Shown here one piece after another: positions 26,590 through 36,889 of a DNA stretch of 63,333 bases (position 1 is its first letter; every line of letters starts with the position of its first letter). The notes under the pieces are model-generated. The model ran no database searches, was not told the origin of the DNA, and saw only the letters and a program-made list of their open reading frames with translations. The position numbers were made by a program, and so were the translations under genes. Location: assembly GCF_029439455.1 (NCBI RefSeq), contig NZ_JAQFVG010000315.1, positions 37,916-101,248 of the forward strand, given 5' to 3'. This DNA comes from Caballeronia sp. BR00000012568055. GTDB taxonomy: Bacteria > Pseudomonadota > Gammaproteobacteria > Burkholderiales > Burkholderiaceae.

Positions 26590-27714
26590 ATGACTGAACT
26601 TCAACACACGCCCCTGCATGCCGCTCACCTCGCGCTCAACGCGCGCATGGTCGATTTTGGCGGCTGGGACATGCCCGTCAACTACGGTTCGCAGATCGAC
26701 GAACATCGCGCGGTGCGTACGGACGCCGGCATGTTCGACGTATCGCATATGCGCGTGGTCGATTTCGAAGGCGAAGCAGTGCGCCGATTTTTTGAGCGCG
26801 CGATCGCCAATAACGTTGATAAGCTCAAAACCCCCGGCAAGGCGCTCTATTCCTGCCTGCTCAAGAGCGACGGCGGTGTCATCGACGATCTGATCGTCTA
26901 TTACTTCTCGGAAACCAGTTTCCGCGTGGTCGTGAATGCGAGCACGGCGGACAAGGATATTGCGTGGTTCGGGCAGTTGAATGCCGAAGGCGGCTTCAAT
27001 CTGTCGATCACGCCGCGCGGCGATCTCGGCATCGTCGCGGTGCAGGGGCCGAATGCGCGTGAGAAAGTCTGGCAAGTGCTGCCGGACACGCGCGAACAAA
27101 CGCAAGACATCAAGCCGTTCAACGCCGTCGTGTTCCCGGACACGTCGTATGGCGAAGTCATGCTCGCGCGCACGGGCTACACGGGCGAAGACGGTTTCGA
27201 AGTCGTCGTTCCGGCGACGCAAATCGAAGCGCTGTGGAACGCGCTCATTCAAGCAGGCGTGAAGCCCGCCGGTCTCGGCGCACGCGACACGCTGCGTCTC
27301 GAAGCCGGCATGAATCTCTACGGTCAGGACATGGACGAAACCGTGTCGCCGCTCGACGCCGGCCTCGCCTGGACCGTCGATCTGAAAACGCCGCGCGCGT
27401 TCGTCGGACGGTCCGCGCTGGAGGCGAACGGATCGCAGGCGAATTTCGTCGGGCTAGTCCTGATCAAGGAAAACGGCAAGGCGGGCGGCGTGCTCCGCGC
27501 GCATCAGAAAGTCGTGACCGAACATGGCGATGGCGAAATCACCAGCGGCACCTTTTCCCCATCGATGCAGGAGTCGATCGCGTTTGCGCGCGTACCTACG
27601 GCGGTGAAAGAAGGCGATTCCGTGAACGTCGTCATCCGCGACAAACAGCTTCCCGCGCGCGTGGTAAAACTGCCGTTCGTGCGCAATGGCAAGGTGTTGG
27701 TCGAGCTTCCCTAA
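26590..27714 (+). CDS. gcvT: Glycine cleavage system T protein (aminomethyltransferase)
   Basis: GcvT takes the aminomethyl group from lipoylated GcvH, releases ammonia and forms 5,10-methylene-tetrahydrofolate. The 374-aa protein has the family landmarks [20 protein letters not shown] near the N-terminus, VFDVSHM-type [13 protein letters not shown], and [11 protein letters not shown] with [20 protein letters not shown] further on. The ATG at 26590 has GAGG five bases upstream; the TTG at 26572 would start inside the terminator T tract and was not used. It is the first gene of the riboswitch-controlled gcvTHP operon. Confidence 0.97.
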   Translation: MTELQHTPLHAAHLALNARMVDFGGWDMPVNYGSQIDEHRAVRTDAGMFDVSHMRVVDFEGEAVRRFFERAIANNVDKLKTPGKALYSCLLKSDGGVIDDLIVYYFSETSFRVVVNASTADKDIAWFGQLNAEGGFNLSITPRGDLGIVAVQGPNAREKVWQVLPDTREQTQDIKPFNAVVFPDTSYGEVMLARTGYTGEDGFEVVVPATQIEALWNALIQAGVKPAGLGARDTLRLEAGMNLYGQDMDETVSPLDAGLAWTVDLKTPRAFVGRSALEANGSQANFVGLVLIKENGKAGGVLRAHQKVVTEHGDGEITSGTFSPSMQESIAFARVPTAVKEGDSVNVVIRDKQLPARVVKLPFVRNGKVLVELP

Positions 27715-27775
27715 AGCCGTCGCGCCCGTTTCCTCCAATCAAGCAAACACCAAAGAACCACGCAAGGAGCATCCA

Positions 27776-28156
27776 ATGAGCATCCCGGCCGATTTGAAAT
27801 ACACCGAATCGCACGAATGGGTCCGCACTGAAAGCGACGGCACGCTGACCGTCGGCATTACCGATCATGCGCAGGAAGCGCTCGGCGATATCGTCTTCGT
27901 CGAACTGCCCGCAGCCGGCAAGGCCGTCACGGCGGGCGATGCGATCGCCGTTATCGAATCGGTGAAGGCCGCGTCCGATATCTACGCACCGGTTTCGGGC
28001 GAAATCGTCGCATCGAACGATGATCTGACGTCCGCGCCGGATCAGGTCAACGGCTCGCCGTACGAAAGCTGGCTGTTCAAGATCAAGCCGTCGTCGAACG
28101 ACGGTATGGAAAAGCTGCTCGATGCCGCCGGTTACGGCAAGTCGATCGGCGAATAA
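27776..28156 (+). CDS. gcvH: Glycine cleavage system H protein (lipoyl carrier)
   Basis: GcvH is the lipoic-acid-bearing shuttle between GcvP, GcvT and the L protein. The 126-aa protein matches the family length and has the lipoylation site Lys64 within [15 protein letters not shown]. Other conserved parts are YTESHEWV and [19 protein letters not shown]. The ATG at 27776 has AAGGAG seven bases upstream. It lies 61 bases after gcvT in the same operon. Confidence 0.97.
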   Translation: MSIPADLKYTESHEWVRTESDGTLTVGITDHAQEALGDIVFVELPAAGKAVTAGDAIAVIESVKAASDIYAPVSGEIVASNDDLTSAPDQVNGSPYESWLFKIKPSSNDGMEKLLDAAGYGKSIGE

Positions 28157-28222
28157 ATCTCTTTTAGTCGATGGCGGTTCTCTTTACGAACCGAGAGAGA
28201 ACCGCCGTTCGCAGGAATTCAA

Positions 28223-31150
28223 ATGAAGCTCGAACACCCGGATCGCCTGATGAACCGCACTTCTCTGTCACTCGCCGCGCTCGAATGCCACGATGCATTC
28301 GCCGAACGGCACATCGGTCCCGACGATGCCGACCAGCGCGCCTTGCTCGACGCGCTCGGTTTCGCCTCGCGCGCGGCCTTTATCGACGCGGTGATTCCTG
28401 AATCGATCCGCCGCAAGGAGACCTTGCCGCTTGGCGCGTTCACGCAGCCGAAAAGCGAAGCGGAAGCGCTCGCGTCGCTGCGCAAGCTGGCGGACGAGAA
28501 TCTGGTGTTTCGGACGTTTATCGGACAGGGTTATTACGGCACGCACACGCCTGCCGTAATTCTGCGCAATGTGCTCGAAAATCCGGCGTGGTACACGGCT
28601 TACACGCCGTATCAGCCGGAGATTTCGCAAGGGCGTCTGGAAGCGCTGCTGAACTTCCAGCAGATGGTGATGGATCTGACGGGCCTTGCGATGTCGAACG
28701 CATCGCTGCTCGATGAGGCGACTGCGGCGGCCGAAGCCATGACGCTGCTGCAACGCGTCGGCAAGCCGAAATCGAACGTGTTCTATGTGGCCGACGACGT
28801 GCTGCCGCAGACCATCGAAGTGGTGAAGACGCGCGCGGTGCCTGCGGGTATCGAAGTGAAAGTGGGTCCGGCTGCGGATGCCGCAAGCGCGAACGCGTTC
28901 GGCGTGCTGCTGCAATATCCCGGCGCAAATGGCGATGTGCGCGACTATCGCGAGCTCGCGGAGAAGATTCACGCGGCGGGCGGCCATGTGGTCGCGGCCG
29001 CCGACCTGCTGGCGCTGACTTTGATCACGCCGCCGGGTGAATGGGGCGCGGACGTGGCCATCGGCAATACGCAACGTTTCGGCGTGCCGATCGGCTTCGG
29101 CGGCCCGCACGCGGCATACATGGCTGTGCGCGATGAATTCAAGCGCCAGATGCCGGGCCGTCTCGTCGGCGTGACCGTCGATGCGCAAGGAAACTCCGCG
29201 CTGCGCCTCGCGCTGCAAACGCGCGAACAACATATTCGCCGTGAAAAAGCGACATCGAATGTCTGCACGGCGCAAGCGCTGCTCGCGATCATGGCCAGCA
29301 TGTACGCGGTCTATCACGGGCCGCAGGGTTTGAAGAAGATCGCGTTGCGCGTGAATCGCGTGGCGTCGATTCTGGCGGCAGGTTTGAAGAAGCTCGGTTA
29401 CACGCTCGCCAATGAAACCTTCTTCGACACGATCACCGTGGAAAGCGGCGCGAACACGAACGCGCTGCATCAGGCGGCGTACGCGGCGCATATCAATTTG
29501 CGTCATGTGAACGCCACGCAAGTCAGCGTTTCCGTCGATGAAACCGTCACGCGCGACGACCTGCTCAAGCTCTTTGCGCTGTTCGCGGAAGTCGCAGGCA
29601 AGACCGAAACTTTCGATATCGACGCACTCGACTCCGCCGCGCAAGATTCCATTCCTGCCGCGCAAAAGCGCACCAGCGATTACCTCACGCACCCGGTCTT
29701 CAATCGCCATCATTCGGAAACGGAAATGCTGCGTTATTTGCGCAGCCTCGCCGACAAGGACCTCGCGCTCGATCGCACGATGATCCCGCTCGGTTCCTGC
29801 ACGATGAAGCTGAACGCGACCTCCGAAATGCTGCCGGTGACGTGGCCCGAGTTCGCGCAGATTCACCCGTTCGCGCCCGCTGAACAGACGGTCGGCTATC
29901 GCACGATGATCGATCAGCTCGAGCAAATGCTGGTTGCGTGCACGGGTTACGCGGCGGTTTCGCTGCAGCCGAATGCCGGATCGCAGGGCGAGTACGCGGG
30001 CTTGCTGATCATTCACGCGTATCACGAGTCGCGTGGCGAAGGGCATCGGAATGTGTGTCTGATTCCGGCGTCCGCGCACGGTACGAATCCGGCGTCGGCG
30101 CAGATGGCGGGCATGCAGGTCGTGGTCGTGGCGTGCGATTCGAACGGCAACGTCGATATCGACGATCTGAAAGCGAAGGCCGACAAGCATTCGGCGAATC
30201 TCGCGGCGATCATGATCACGTATCCGTCCACGCACGGCGTGTTCGAAGTCAACGTGCGCGAGATTTGCGACATCGTGCATCAGCACGGCGGGCAAGTGTA
30301 TGTCGATGGCGCGAACATGAACGCGATGGTCGGCCTCTGCGCGCCGGGTCAGTTCGGCGGCGACGTGTCGCATCTGAATTTGCACAAGACGTTCTGCATT
30401 CCGCACGGCGGCGGCGGACCGGGCGTGGGTCCGGTCGCGGTCGGCGCGCATCTGGCGAAGTTCCTGCCGAATCAGACTTCTACCGGTTACAAGCGCGATG
30501 ACGCCGGAATTGGCGCGGTTTCATCGGCACCGTACGGCTCGGCGGCGATTCTGCCGATTTCGTGGATGTATATCGCGATGATGGGCGCTCAAGGCCTTAC
30601 CGACGCCACCGAAAACGCGATTCTCAACGCGAACTACGTCGCCAAGCGACTCGCGCCGCACTATCCGGTGCTGTACAGCGGCGCGGGCGGACTGGTCGCG
30701 CACGAATGTATTCTCGACGTGCGTCCGATCAAGGAATCGAGCGGCATTTCGGTGGAAGATGTGGCAAAGCGCCTGATCGACTACGGCTTCCACGCGCCGA
30801 CTATGAGCTTCCCGGTTCCCGGCACGCTGATGGTCGAGCCGACCGAATCCGAGTCGAAGGAAGAACTCGACCGCTTTATCGACGCGATGATCGCCATTCG
30901 CGAAGAAATCCGCGCGGTGGAAGAAGGCCGTGCGGATCGTGAAGACAATGTGCTGAAGCATGCGCCGCATACGGCGGCGGTCGTCACATCGGATAACTGG
31001 GAACACAAGTACACGCGCGAGTCGGCGGCGTATCCGCTGAAGTCGCTGGTGACGCGCAAGTACTGGTCGCCGGTTGGCCGCGCGGACAATGCTTATGGCG
31101 ACCGCAACCTGATGTGCTCGTGCGTGCCGATCTCGGAATACGCTGAGTAA
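28223..31150 (+). CDS. gcvP: Glycine dehydrogenase (decarboxylating), P protein
   Basis: GcvP is the PLP enzyme that decarboxylates glycine and loads the aminomethyl group on GcvH. The 975-aa protein is the long homodimeric form. It has [20 protein letters not shown] at the start and the PLP lysine at about residue 722 in [17 protein letters not shown], followed by the glycine-rich loop. The ATG at 28223 follows AGGAA by about 5 bases; a second ATG at 28250 is possible. The operon appears to stop here as the next gene has its own strong ribosome binding site after a 105-base gap. Confidence 0.97.
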   Translation: MKLEHPDRLMNRTSLSLAALECHDAFAERHIGPDDADQRALLDALGFASRAAFIDAVIPESIRRKETLPLGAFTQPKSEAEALASLRKLADENLVFRTFIGQGYYGTHTPAVILRNVLENPAWYTAYTPYQPEISQGRLEALLNFQQMVMDLTGLAMSNASLLDEATAAAEAMTLLQRVGKPKSNVFYVADDVLPQTIEVVKTRAVPAGIEVKVGPAADAASANAFGVLLQYPGANGDVRDYRELAEKIHAAGGHVVAAADLLALTLITPPGEWGADVAIGNTQRFGVPIGFGGPHAAYMAVRDEFKRQMPGRLVGVTVDAQGNSALRLALQTREQHIRREKATSNVCTAQALLAIMASMYAVYHGPQGLKKIALRVNRVASILAAGLKKLGYTLANETFFDTITVESGANTNALHQAAYAAHINLRHVNATQVSVSVDETVTRDDLLKLFALFAEVAGKTETFDIDALDSAAQDSIPAAQKRTSDYLTHPVFNRHHSETEMLRYLRSLADKDLALDRTMIPLGSCTMKLNATSEMLPVTWPEFAQIHPFAPAEQTVGYRTMIDQLEQMLVACTGYAAVSLQPNAGSQGEYAGLLIIHAYHESRGEGHRNVCLIPASAHGTNPASAQMAGMQVVVVACDSNGNVDIDDLKAKADKHSANLAAIMITYPSTHGVFEVNVREICDIVHQHGGQVYVDGANMNAMVGLCAPGQFGGDVSHLNLHKTFCIPHGGGGPGVGPVAVGAHLAKFLPNQTSTGYKRDDAGIGAVSSAPYGSAAILPISWMYIAMMGAQGLTDATENAILNANYVAKRLAPHYPVLYSGAGGLVAHECILDVRPIKESSGISVEDVAKRLIDYGFHAPTMSFPVPGTLMVEPTESESKEELDRFIDAMIAIREEIRAVEEGRADREDNVLKHAPHTAAVVTSDNWEHKYTRESAAYPLKSLVTRKYWSPVGRADNAYGDRNLMCSCVPISEYAE

Positions 31151-31255
31151 GCAGCGTAAAGCGGCGCAAATCGTAAAGCCTTGTCGGGCGTCTTCGCGAC
31201 GCCCTGCAGACCGGCTAACATCTCTCCCCGGACCAAAGCCAATCAAGGAGTTCGC

Positions 31256-32347
31256 ATGGCGCGGAAGGTGCGAGAGATGAAACGACAAACCCGGCTCACG
31301 GCGCTGGCCATGCTTTGCGCATGGTCGCTGACCGCGCACGCGGCGATGAACTTCTGCGCCGCGCCCGCGATGCAGACCAGCGAGCGCACCAACGCCGATC
31401 CGGGCGTGAAGGCGCTGGTGAAAATGGTGCAATCGCACGTCAACGATCAGCCGAAAGCGCAGGCGCGTCTGCATACCGAAGGCACGCTGCCGCACGAAGG
31501 CATCCGCGACCAGAGCATCGAAGCCGAAAAGGATCTCGGCCTGATGCGCGACGCCGCGCTTGCCTGGCGCGCCACCGGCGACGAGCGCTATCTGCGTCTG
31601 GTGGACCGTTTCCTGTTCGCGTGGACGACGACGTATCAACCGAGCTTCAACCCGATCGACGAGACGAATTTCGAATCGCTGATTCTTGCCTACGATCTGA
31701 CCGCGAGCGCGCTGCCGGTGAAGACGCGCAACGCAGCAAACGCGTTCATCACCAAAATGGTCGATGGATATATCGCCGATATCGACAAGCAGCCGCGTCC
31801 GCTGACGGGCACGTATCGGAACAACTGGCAGAGTCACCGCATCAAGTTGGTGGCGATGGGCGCGTTCACCATCGACGATCGCAAGATGATCAACGCGGCG
31901 CAGCGGCTGTTCGTCGAGCATATCGGCGACAACATCGCGCCGGATGGATCGACCGTGGATTTCGCCGAACGCGATGCCTTGCATTACGTCACCTATGACC
32001 TTCAGCCATTGGTGACGGCAGCGCTGGCCGCGCGTCGGCATAACCGCAACTGGCTGCCGGAGCGCGCGCAGTCGGGCGCGACGCTCGCCGCCGCGTTGAA
32101 CTGGCTCACGCCGTACGCGCTCGGCACCAAGACGCACGATGAATTCGTGCACTCCACCGTGCCTTTCGATGCCAAGCGTCGCGAAGCCGGACTGCCGGGT
32201 TTTTCGGGTCAGTGGGATCCGAAGAACGCGTCGGAACTCTTTCACCTCGCGGCCCGTCTCGACGGCCGCTACGCGCCGGTAGCGCTGCGCCTCGCGTCCA
32301 CGCCGCCTGCGTGGCTCGCGGTGTGTTTGCCGCTGCCGGCGCGTTAA
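31256..32347 (+). CDS. Alginate-lyase-family secreted protein
   Basis: The 363-aa protein has a signal peptide (LTALAMLCAWSLTAHA) and resembles the alginate lyase / heparinase-like (alpha/alpha)-barrel family, with landmarks NFESLILAYDLTASA, TYRNNWQSHRIKLVAMGAF and DFAERDALHYVTYDLQPL. The asparagine-tryptophan-histidine pattern (NNWQSH) and the later RDALHY contain the residue types used for catalysis in this fold. It likely acts on a uronate polysaccharide in the periplasm, though the substrate is unproven. AAGGAG precedes the ATG at 31256 by five bases. It sits between gcvP and sdaA without an obvious functional link. Confidence 0.8.
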   Translation: MARKVREMKRQTRLTALAMLCAWSLTAHAAMNFCAAPAMQTSERTNADPGVKALVKMVQSHVNDQPKAQARLHTEGTLPHEGIRDQSIEAEKDLGLMRDAALAWRATGDERYLRLVDRFLFAWTTTYQPSFNPIDETNFESLILAYDLTASALPVKTRNAANAFITKMVDGYIADIDKQPRPLTGTYRNNWQSHRIKLVAMGAFTIDDRKMINAAQRLFVEHIGDNIAPDGSTVDFAERDALHYVTYDLQPLVTAALAARRHNRNWLPERAQSGATLAAALNWLTPYALGTKTHDEFVHSTVPFDAKRREAGLPGFSGQWDPKNASELFHLAARLDGRYAPVALRLASTPPAWLAVCLPLPAR

Positions 32348-32365
32348 TTCTTACTGGATGATGTC

Positions 32366-33754
32366 ATGGCAGTCAGCGTATTCGATCTCTTCAAAATCGG
32401 CATCGGACCTTCCAGCTCACACACCGTCGGCCCGATGCGCGCCGCGTTGATGTTCGCGCAAGGCATCGAACGCGATGGACTGCTGGAGGCGACGGCATCG
32501 GTGAAATGCGAGCTGTACGGATCGCTCGGCGCGACCGGCAAGGGCCACGGCACGGATCGCGGCGTCATGCTCGGTCTGATGGGCGACGCGCCGGATACCG
32601 TCGATGCATCGACCATCGTGCCGCGCTTGGAAGCGGTGCGGACATCTAAGACGCTGGCGCTGCTCGGCACGCACGAGCTGCCGTTCACGATCAAAGAGAA
32701 CATCGCGTTCTATCGGCAGGCGCTGCCGGAGCATCCGAACGGCATGAAGCTTTTTGCCTTCGACGCCAACGGCGCGGTGCTGCGCGAAGCGACTTATTTG
32801 TCCGTCGGCGGTGGTTTCGTGGTGACGGCGGGCGCGGCGAACACGGCGGTGCTGACGGCGCATGAGCAGTTGCCGTATCCGTTCCAGACCGGCGATGAAC
32901 TGATGAAGATGTGCGCGGAGTCGGGCAAGTCCATCGCGCAATTGATGTGGGACAACGAGCGCGTCTGGCGCAGCGACGATGAGATTCGCGCGGGCCTGCT
33001 GCGCATCTGGGACGTGATGCAGGATTGTGTCGCGCGGGGCTGCGGTATCGGCAATCCGGAGGCGGAAGGGTGCTTGCCGGGGCCGTTTCAGGTGAAGCGG
33101 CGTGCGCCGCAGTTGTATCGCGCGCTGGCGAGCAAGCCGGAGCAGGCGCTGCGCGATCCCTTGTCGATGATCGACTGGATCAATCTCTACGCGATCGCCG
33201 TGAACGAAGAGAACGCGATCGGCGGGCGTGTGGTGACCGCGCCGACCAACGGCGCGGCGGGCATCATTCCGGCGGTGCTGCATTACTACGATCGGTTCGT
33301 GCCGGGATCGAATGCGCAAGGTGTGATCGACTTTCTGCTGACGGCGGCGGCAATTGGCATTCTGTACAAGATGAACGCTTCCATCTCGGGCGCGGAAGTG
33401 GGATGTCAGGGCGAAGTCGGCGTGGCGTGTTCGATGGCGGCGGGTGCGTTGGCTGCAGTTTTGGGTGGGACGCCTGCGCAGGTCGAGAATGCTGCGGAAA
33501 TCGGCATGGAGCATAACCTTGGATTGACCTGCGATCCCGTCGGCGGGATGGTGCAGATTCCGTGTATCGAACGTAATGCGATGGGATCGGTGAAGGCCGT
33601 CAACGCCGCGCGTATGGCGATGCGCGGAGATGGATCGCATTATGTTTCGCTGGACTCCGTGATCAAGACGATGCGCGAGACTGGTGCGGATATGAAGACT
33701 AAATATAAAGAGACGTCGCGCGGTGGGTTGGCGGTGAATATTGTGGAGTGTTGA
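32366..33754 (+). CDS. sdaA: L-serine ammonia-lyase (serine deaminase, [4Fe-4S])
   Basis: SdaA converts L-serine to pyruvate and ammonia with an iron-sulfur cluster. The 462-aa single-chain enzyme has [19 protein letters not shown] at the N-terminus (SSSHT signature), [19 protein letters not shown], and [20 protein letters not shown]; the cysteines in these segments match the cluster ligands. Downstream of gcvP, it fits glycine-serine metabolism: serine can be made from glycine through the cleavage system and then deaminated. It is 18 bases after the alginate-lyase-family gene and may share its transcript. Confidence 0.97.
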   Translation: MAVSVFDLFKIGIGPSSSHTVGPMRAALMFAQGIERDGLLEATASVKCELYGSLGATGKGHGTDRGVMLGLMGDAPDTVDASTIVPRLEAVRTSKTLALLGTHELPFTIKENIAFYRQALPEHPNGMKLFAFDANGAVLREATYLSVGGGFVVTAGAANTAVLTAHEQLPYPFQTGDELMKMCAESGKSIAQLMWDNERVWRSDDEIRAGLLRIWDVMQDCVARGCGIGNPEAEGCLPGPFQVKRRAPQLYRALASKPEQALRDPLSMIDWINLYAIAVNEENAIGGRVVTAPTNGAAGIIPAVLHYYDRFVPGSNAQGVIDFLLTAAAIGILYKMNASISGAEVGCQGEVGVACSMAAGALAAVLGGTPAQVENAAEIGMEHNLGLTCDPVGGMVQIPCIERNAMGSVKAVNAARMAMRGDGSHYVSLDSVIKTMRETGADMKTKYKETSRGGLAVNIVEC

Positions 33755-33863
33755 GGGCGCGTATAGCATTCAAATTCTTCCGCCGCAAGTTAGCCATCCG
33801 ATAGATTTTCATCCATCATTCCATTGCTTAGGATGACGACAAAGTCATTCACCGGAACGGGCA

Positions 33864-34781
33864 ATGGAAGAAATCATCGAAACTGCACAAGCAAACTGTC
33901 TCTGCGTCTTCAGCGTGCGCTATGAGGGCAGAGACGCCGCATCGCATCAAATCGATTTGAACCAGCTTGGTCAATCGATGCAGGGTTTCGCGCGCATTTT
34001 CGCTTCATCCGCGAATCTGCTGTTGACGGGCAGATTGAGCACGCAGCTCGATGTTCACGTGGTGTCGATGCCCGTTGAAGAACATCACTGTTTTGAAGTT
34101 ATAGCGATGGTGAAGAGCATGGCGACGAGCAAGGAGTTGTGGTCGGGCGCGTTCGGTGCAGTGCTCGCGGCCGTCGTTCAGTATGTGTTGTCTCGAAGGG
34201 ATCAGGACGATATGAGATATCTCAAAGAAACTATTCGAATGGCGGAAGAGCTCAAGGAGGGCATGGCCGTTCAGGCAGCGCTGCTCGCGCAGGAACGCCA
34301 GCATCAAATAGATGTAAGGCAACTTTCGGGAGCGGTAGAAAAAGTGCTGAGCGCAATCGACAAGCTCGCTCACGCTTTGCGCCCCGCAGCCCGGCAAGCA
34401 CTCACGCCCATCGACCGCTCATGCGACCGCATCGACCTTCACGCGAACGGCGAGCGGTTCATCTCGATCACCACCGCCCACAAGCGCGCATTCGCCGATG
34501 CCGACGCCATCGTTTCCGATCACCTCACGCCCTTCACCGGCGTCATTTCGGAGTTCGACATGACCTCGGGCACCTGCATGGTCACGCTGGAAGGCGACGC
34601 GCTGCGCACGCCTGCGCTCGTGCTCGATCCCATCTTCAATCGCCCCAACAACATCTATGTCGGCGCGATGGCATCGGCGTTTCCGTTGCGCTTTCTCGCC
34701 AAGGCGGAACTGGACGCGGATGGCCAGCCGATCAAGCTCTATATCTCCGACACATCGGAACACGCACCGGAGTTCGCGTGA
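33864..34781 (+). CDS. Uncharacterised protein with central hydrophobic segment and coiled coil
   Basis: I do not recognise a characterised family with confidence. The 305-aa product has an N-terminal domain with an apparent beta-rich start (CLCVFSVRYEGRDAASHQID, then LNQLGQSMQGFARIFAS), one hydrophobic stretch (WSGAFGAVLAAVVQYVL, about residues 93-109), a charged helical region to about 165 (RRDQDDMRYLKETIRMAEEL) and a C-terminal domain (SEFDMTSGTCMVTLEGDA). This layout recalls hypothetical proteins in phage or defence contexts, but I cannot confirm it. It is a lone gene between sdaA and the convergent flhA; its ribosome binding site is weak and its codon use in the first half is less GC-rich than its neighbours. 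Confidence 0.75.
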   Translation: MEEIIETAQANCLCVFSVRYEGRDAASHQIDLNQLGQSMQGFARIFASSANLLLTGRLSTQLDVHVVSMPVEEHHCFEVIAMVKSMATSKELWSGAFGAVLAAVVQYVLSRRDQDDMRYLKETIRMAEELKEGMAVQAALLAQERQHQIDVRQLSGAVEKVLSAIDKLAHALRPAARQALTPIDRSCDRIDLHANGERFISITTAHKRAFADADAIVSDHLTPFTGVISEFDMTSGTCMVTLEGDALRTPALVLDPIFNRPNNIYVGAMASAFPLRFLAKAELDADGQPIKLYISDTSEHAPEFA

Positions 34782-34792
34782 CCATAAACTGA

Positions 34793-36889
34793 TTAACCGC
34801 CAATCAGATTCACCACCCGCACATTCCGCGTATCCGGCACTTCCGCATACGACAGCACCTTCAACTGCGGCAGGCTCCGGCGCAAGAACCGCGCGAGCAT
34901 CGCGCGCAGCGCATGTTGTACGAGCAGCACCGGCGGCAAGCCGAGATTCTGTTGACGCATGATCGCGTTCTGCGTCGAGTTCATCAGCGTCTGCGCGAGC
35001 CCCGGTTCCAGGCCGGGATTCGATCCCGTCGAAAGCGCCTGCGAGAGCACGCGCTCCAGCGTCGGATCGAGGCCCATCACCTGCAAATCGTCGCTGCCCG
35101 GATACCACTGCTGCGTGATCGCGCGGCCCAGTGCGAGACGCACGGCGGCGGTGAGTTCGTACGCATCGGAAATGCGCGGGGCGTGCTCCTGAATCGCGTC
35201 GAGAATCGTGCGCATATCGCGGATCGGCACGCTTTCGTCGAGCAGGTTTTGCAGCACCTTTTGCAGCGTTGTGAGCGCAATCGTCTTCGGCACGAGATCG
35301 TCCGTCAGCGAAGGCGTGTCCTTGCCGATACGCTCCAACAAGGCCTGCACTTCCTGTCGGCCGAGCAGTTCCGCCGCGTGCGTGACGACGAGGTGGTTCA
35401 AATGTGTCGCCACGACCGTGCCGGCATCGACCACGGTGTAACCGTAGACCTGCGCCTGTTCGCGCATGTTCGTATCGATCCACACGGCAGGCAGGCCGAA
35501 CGCCGGATCTTGCGTCTGCGGACCCGGCAGCGTCGCCGAAACCTGACCCGGATTGATCGCGAGCCATTGTCCCGGAAACGCTTCGCCCACGCCCACTTCC
35601 ACACCCTTCAACGCAATCCGATACCCATTCGGCCGCAGTTCCAGATTGTCGCGAATATGAATGACCGGCGGCAAAAAGCCGATTTCCTGCGCGAACTTCT
35701 TGCGGATGCCCTTGATACGCTTGAGCAGTTCGCCATCCGCGTTGCGATCGACGAGCGGAATCAGGCGATAACCTACTTCCAGCCCGAGCGGATCGATCAG
35801 TGCGACATCGTCCCAGCTTGCTTCGGTGTTTTCGGCGGGCGCGGTGACGACCGGCGTGACATCGGTGACGGTGCCTTCTTTCTTTTTCGCTTCGGCGCGC
35901 TTGTTCATCGTGCGCGCGCCGTAGATCAGGCCGCCGCCGAGCAGCAGAAACGCGAAGTGCGGCATGCCCGGAATCAAACCCATGATGCCGATAATCACGC
36001 CCGTAATCATTAACACGCGCGGGTTCTGGAACAACTGGCCCGTCAGCTGCGTGCCGATGTCTTCATCGGTGGCCACGCGCGAGACGATCACGCCCGCTGC
36101 CGTCGAAATGATCAGCGACGGAATCTGCGCAACGAGTCCATCACCGATGGTCAGCAGCGTGTAGTTGGTCGCCGCGTGCGCGAAGTCCATGTCGTGCTGA
36201 AGCATCCCGACGATCAGCCCGCCGACGATGTTGATCACCATGATCAGCAAGCCCGCAATCGCATCGCCGCGCACGAACTTCGACGCACCGTCCATCGAAC
36301 CGTAAAACTCGGATTCCTGCGCCACCGCCTGACGGCGCTTCTTGGCGGTTTCCTCATTGATGAGGCCGGCGTTCAAATCGGCGTCGATGGCCATCTGCTT
36401 GCCGGGCATCGCGTCCAACGTGAAGCGCGCGCCCACTTCCGCAATCCGTCCCGCGCCCTTCGTAATCACCATGAAGTTGATGATCATCAGGATCACGAAC
36501 ACGACGATACCGACCGCGAAGTTCCCGCCAACCAGGAAGTGCCCGAACGATTCGATCACCTGCCCCGCCGCGTCCGGTCCCGTGTGGCCTTGCAGCAGCA
36601 CGATCCGCGTCGACGCCACGTTCAGCGACAGGCGCAGCAGCGTGGAGAACAGCAGCACGCTCGGGAAGGCCGCGAAATCGAGCGGCTTTTGCGTGTACAT
36701 GCTGACGAGCAGCACCATCACCGCCAGCGCGATATTGAAGGTGAACAGCAAGTCCAGCAGGAACGCCGGCAAGGGCAGAACCATCATGCCCAAGATCATG
36801 CAGATCAGAATCGGGCCGGCTAAGGCGCGCAAATTCTGCGTGCCCAGCGCGTCGGGGCGTTTGGCGAAAAATCCAGCGCGCGCGTTCAT
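34793..36889 (-). CDS. flhA: Flagellar type III export gate protein FlhA
   Basis: FlhA forms the nonameric ring of the flagellar export gate and uses proton motive force. The 698-aa protein has eight N-terminal transmembrane helices (about residues 20-320), with the FHIPEP-family signature regions LRLSLNVASTRIVLLQGH and AGRIAEVGARFTLDAMPGKQ between them, and a cytoplasmic domain from about 340 that docks chaperone-substrate complexes. It overlaps flhB by four bases (ATGA type), so translation is coupled. It ends against the convergent uncharacterised gene 11 bases away. Confidence 0.97.
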   Translation of the reverse strand: MNARAGFFAKRPDALGTQNLRALAGPILICMILGMMVLPLPAFLLDLLFTFNIALAVMVLLVSMYTQKPLDFAAFPSVLLFSTLLRLSLNVASTRIVLLQGHTGPDAAGQVIESFGHFLVGGNFAVGIVVFVILMIINFMVITKGAGRIAEVGARFTLDAMPGKQMAIDADLNAGLINEETAKKRRQAVAQESEFYGSMDGASKFVRGDAIAGLLIMVINIVGGLIVGMLQHDMDFAHAATNYTLLTIGDGLVAQIPSLIISTAAGVIVSRVATDEDIGTQLTGQLFQNPRVLMITGVIIGIMGLIPGMPHFAFLLLGGGLIYGARTMNKRAEAKKKEGTVTDVTPVVTAPAENTEASWDDVALIDPLGLEVGYRLIPLVDRNADGELLKRIKGIRKKFAQEIGFLPPVIHIRDNLELRPNGYRIALKGVEVGVGEAFPGQWLAINPGQVSATLPGPQTQDPAFGLPAVWIDTNMREQAQVYGYTVVDAGTVVATHLNHLVVTHAAELLGRQEVQALLERIGKDTPSLTDDLVPKTIALTTLQKVLQNLLDESVPIRDMRTILDAIQEHAPRISDAYELTAAVRLALGRAITQQWYPGSDDLQVMGLDPTLERVLSQALSTGSNPGLEPGLAQTLMNSTQNAIMRQQNLGLPPVLLVQHALRAMLARFLRRSLPQLKVLSYAEVPDTRNVRVVNLIGG

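Noticed and set aside
31186..31204. GGGCGTC/GACGCCC hairpin after gcvP as a terminator
   Set aside because: There is a 7-bp stem but no T tract on either strand.
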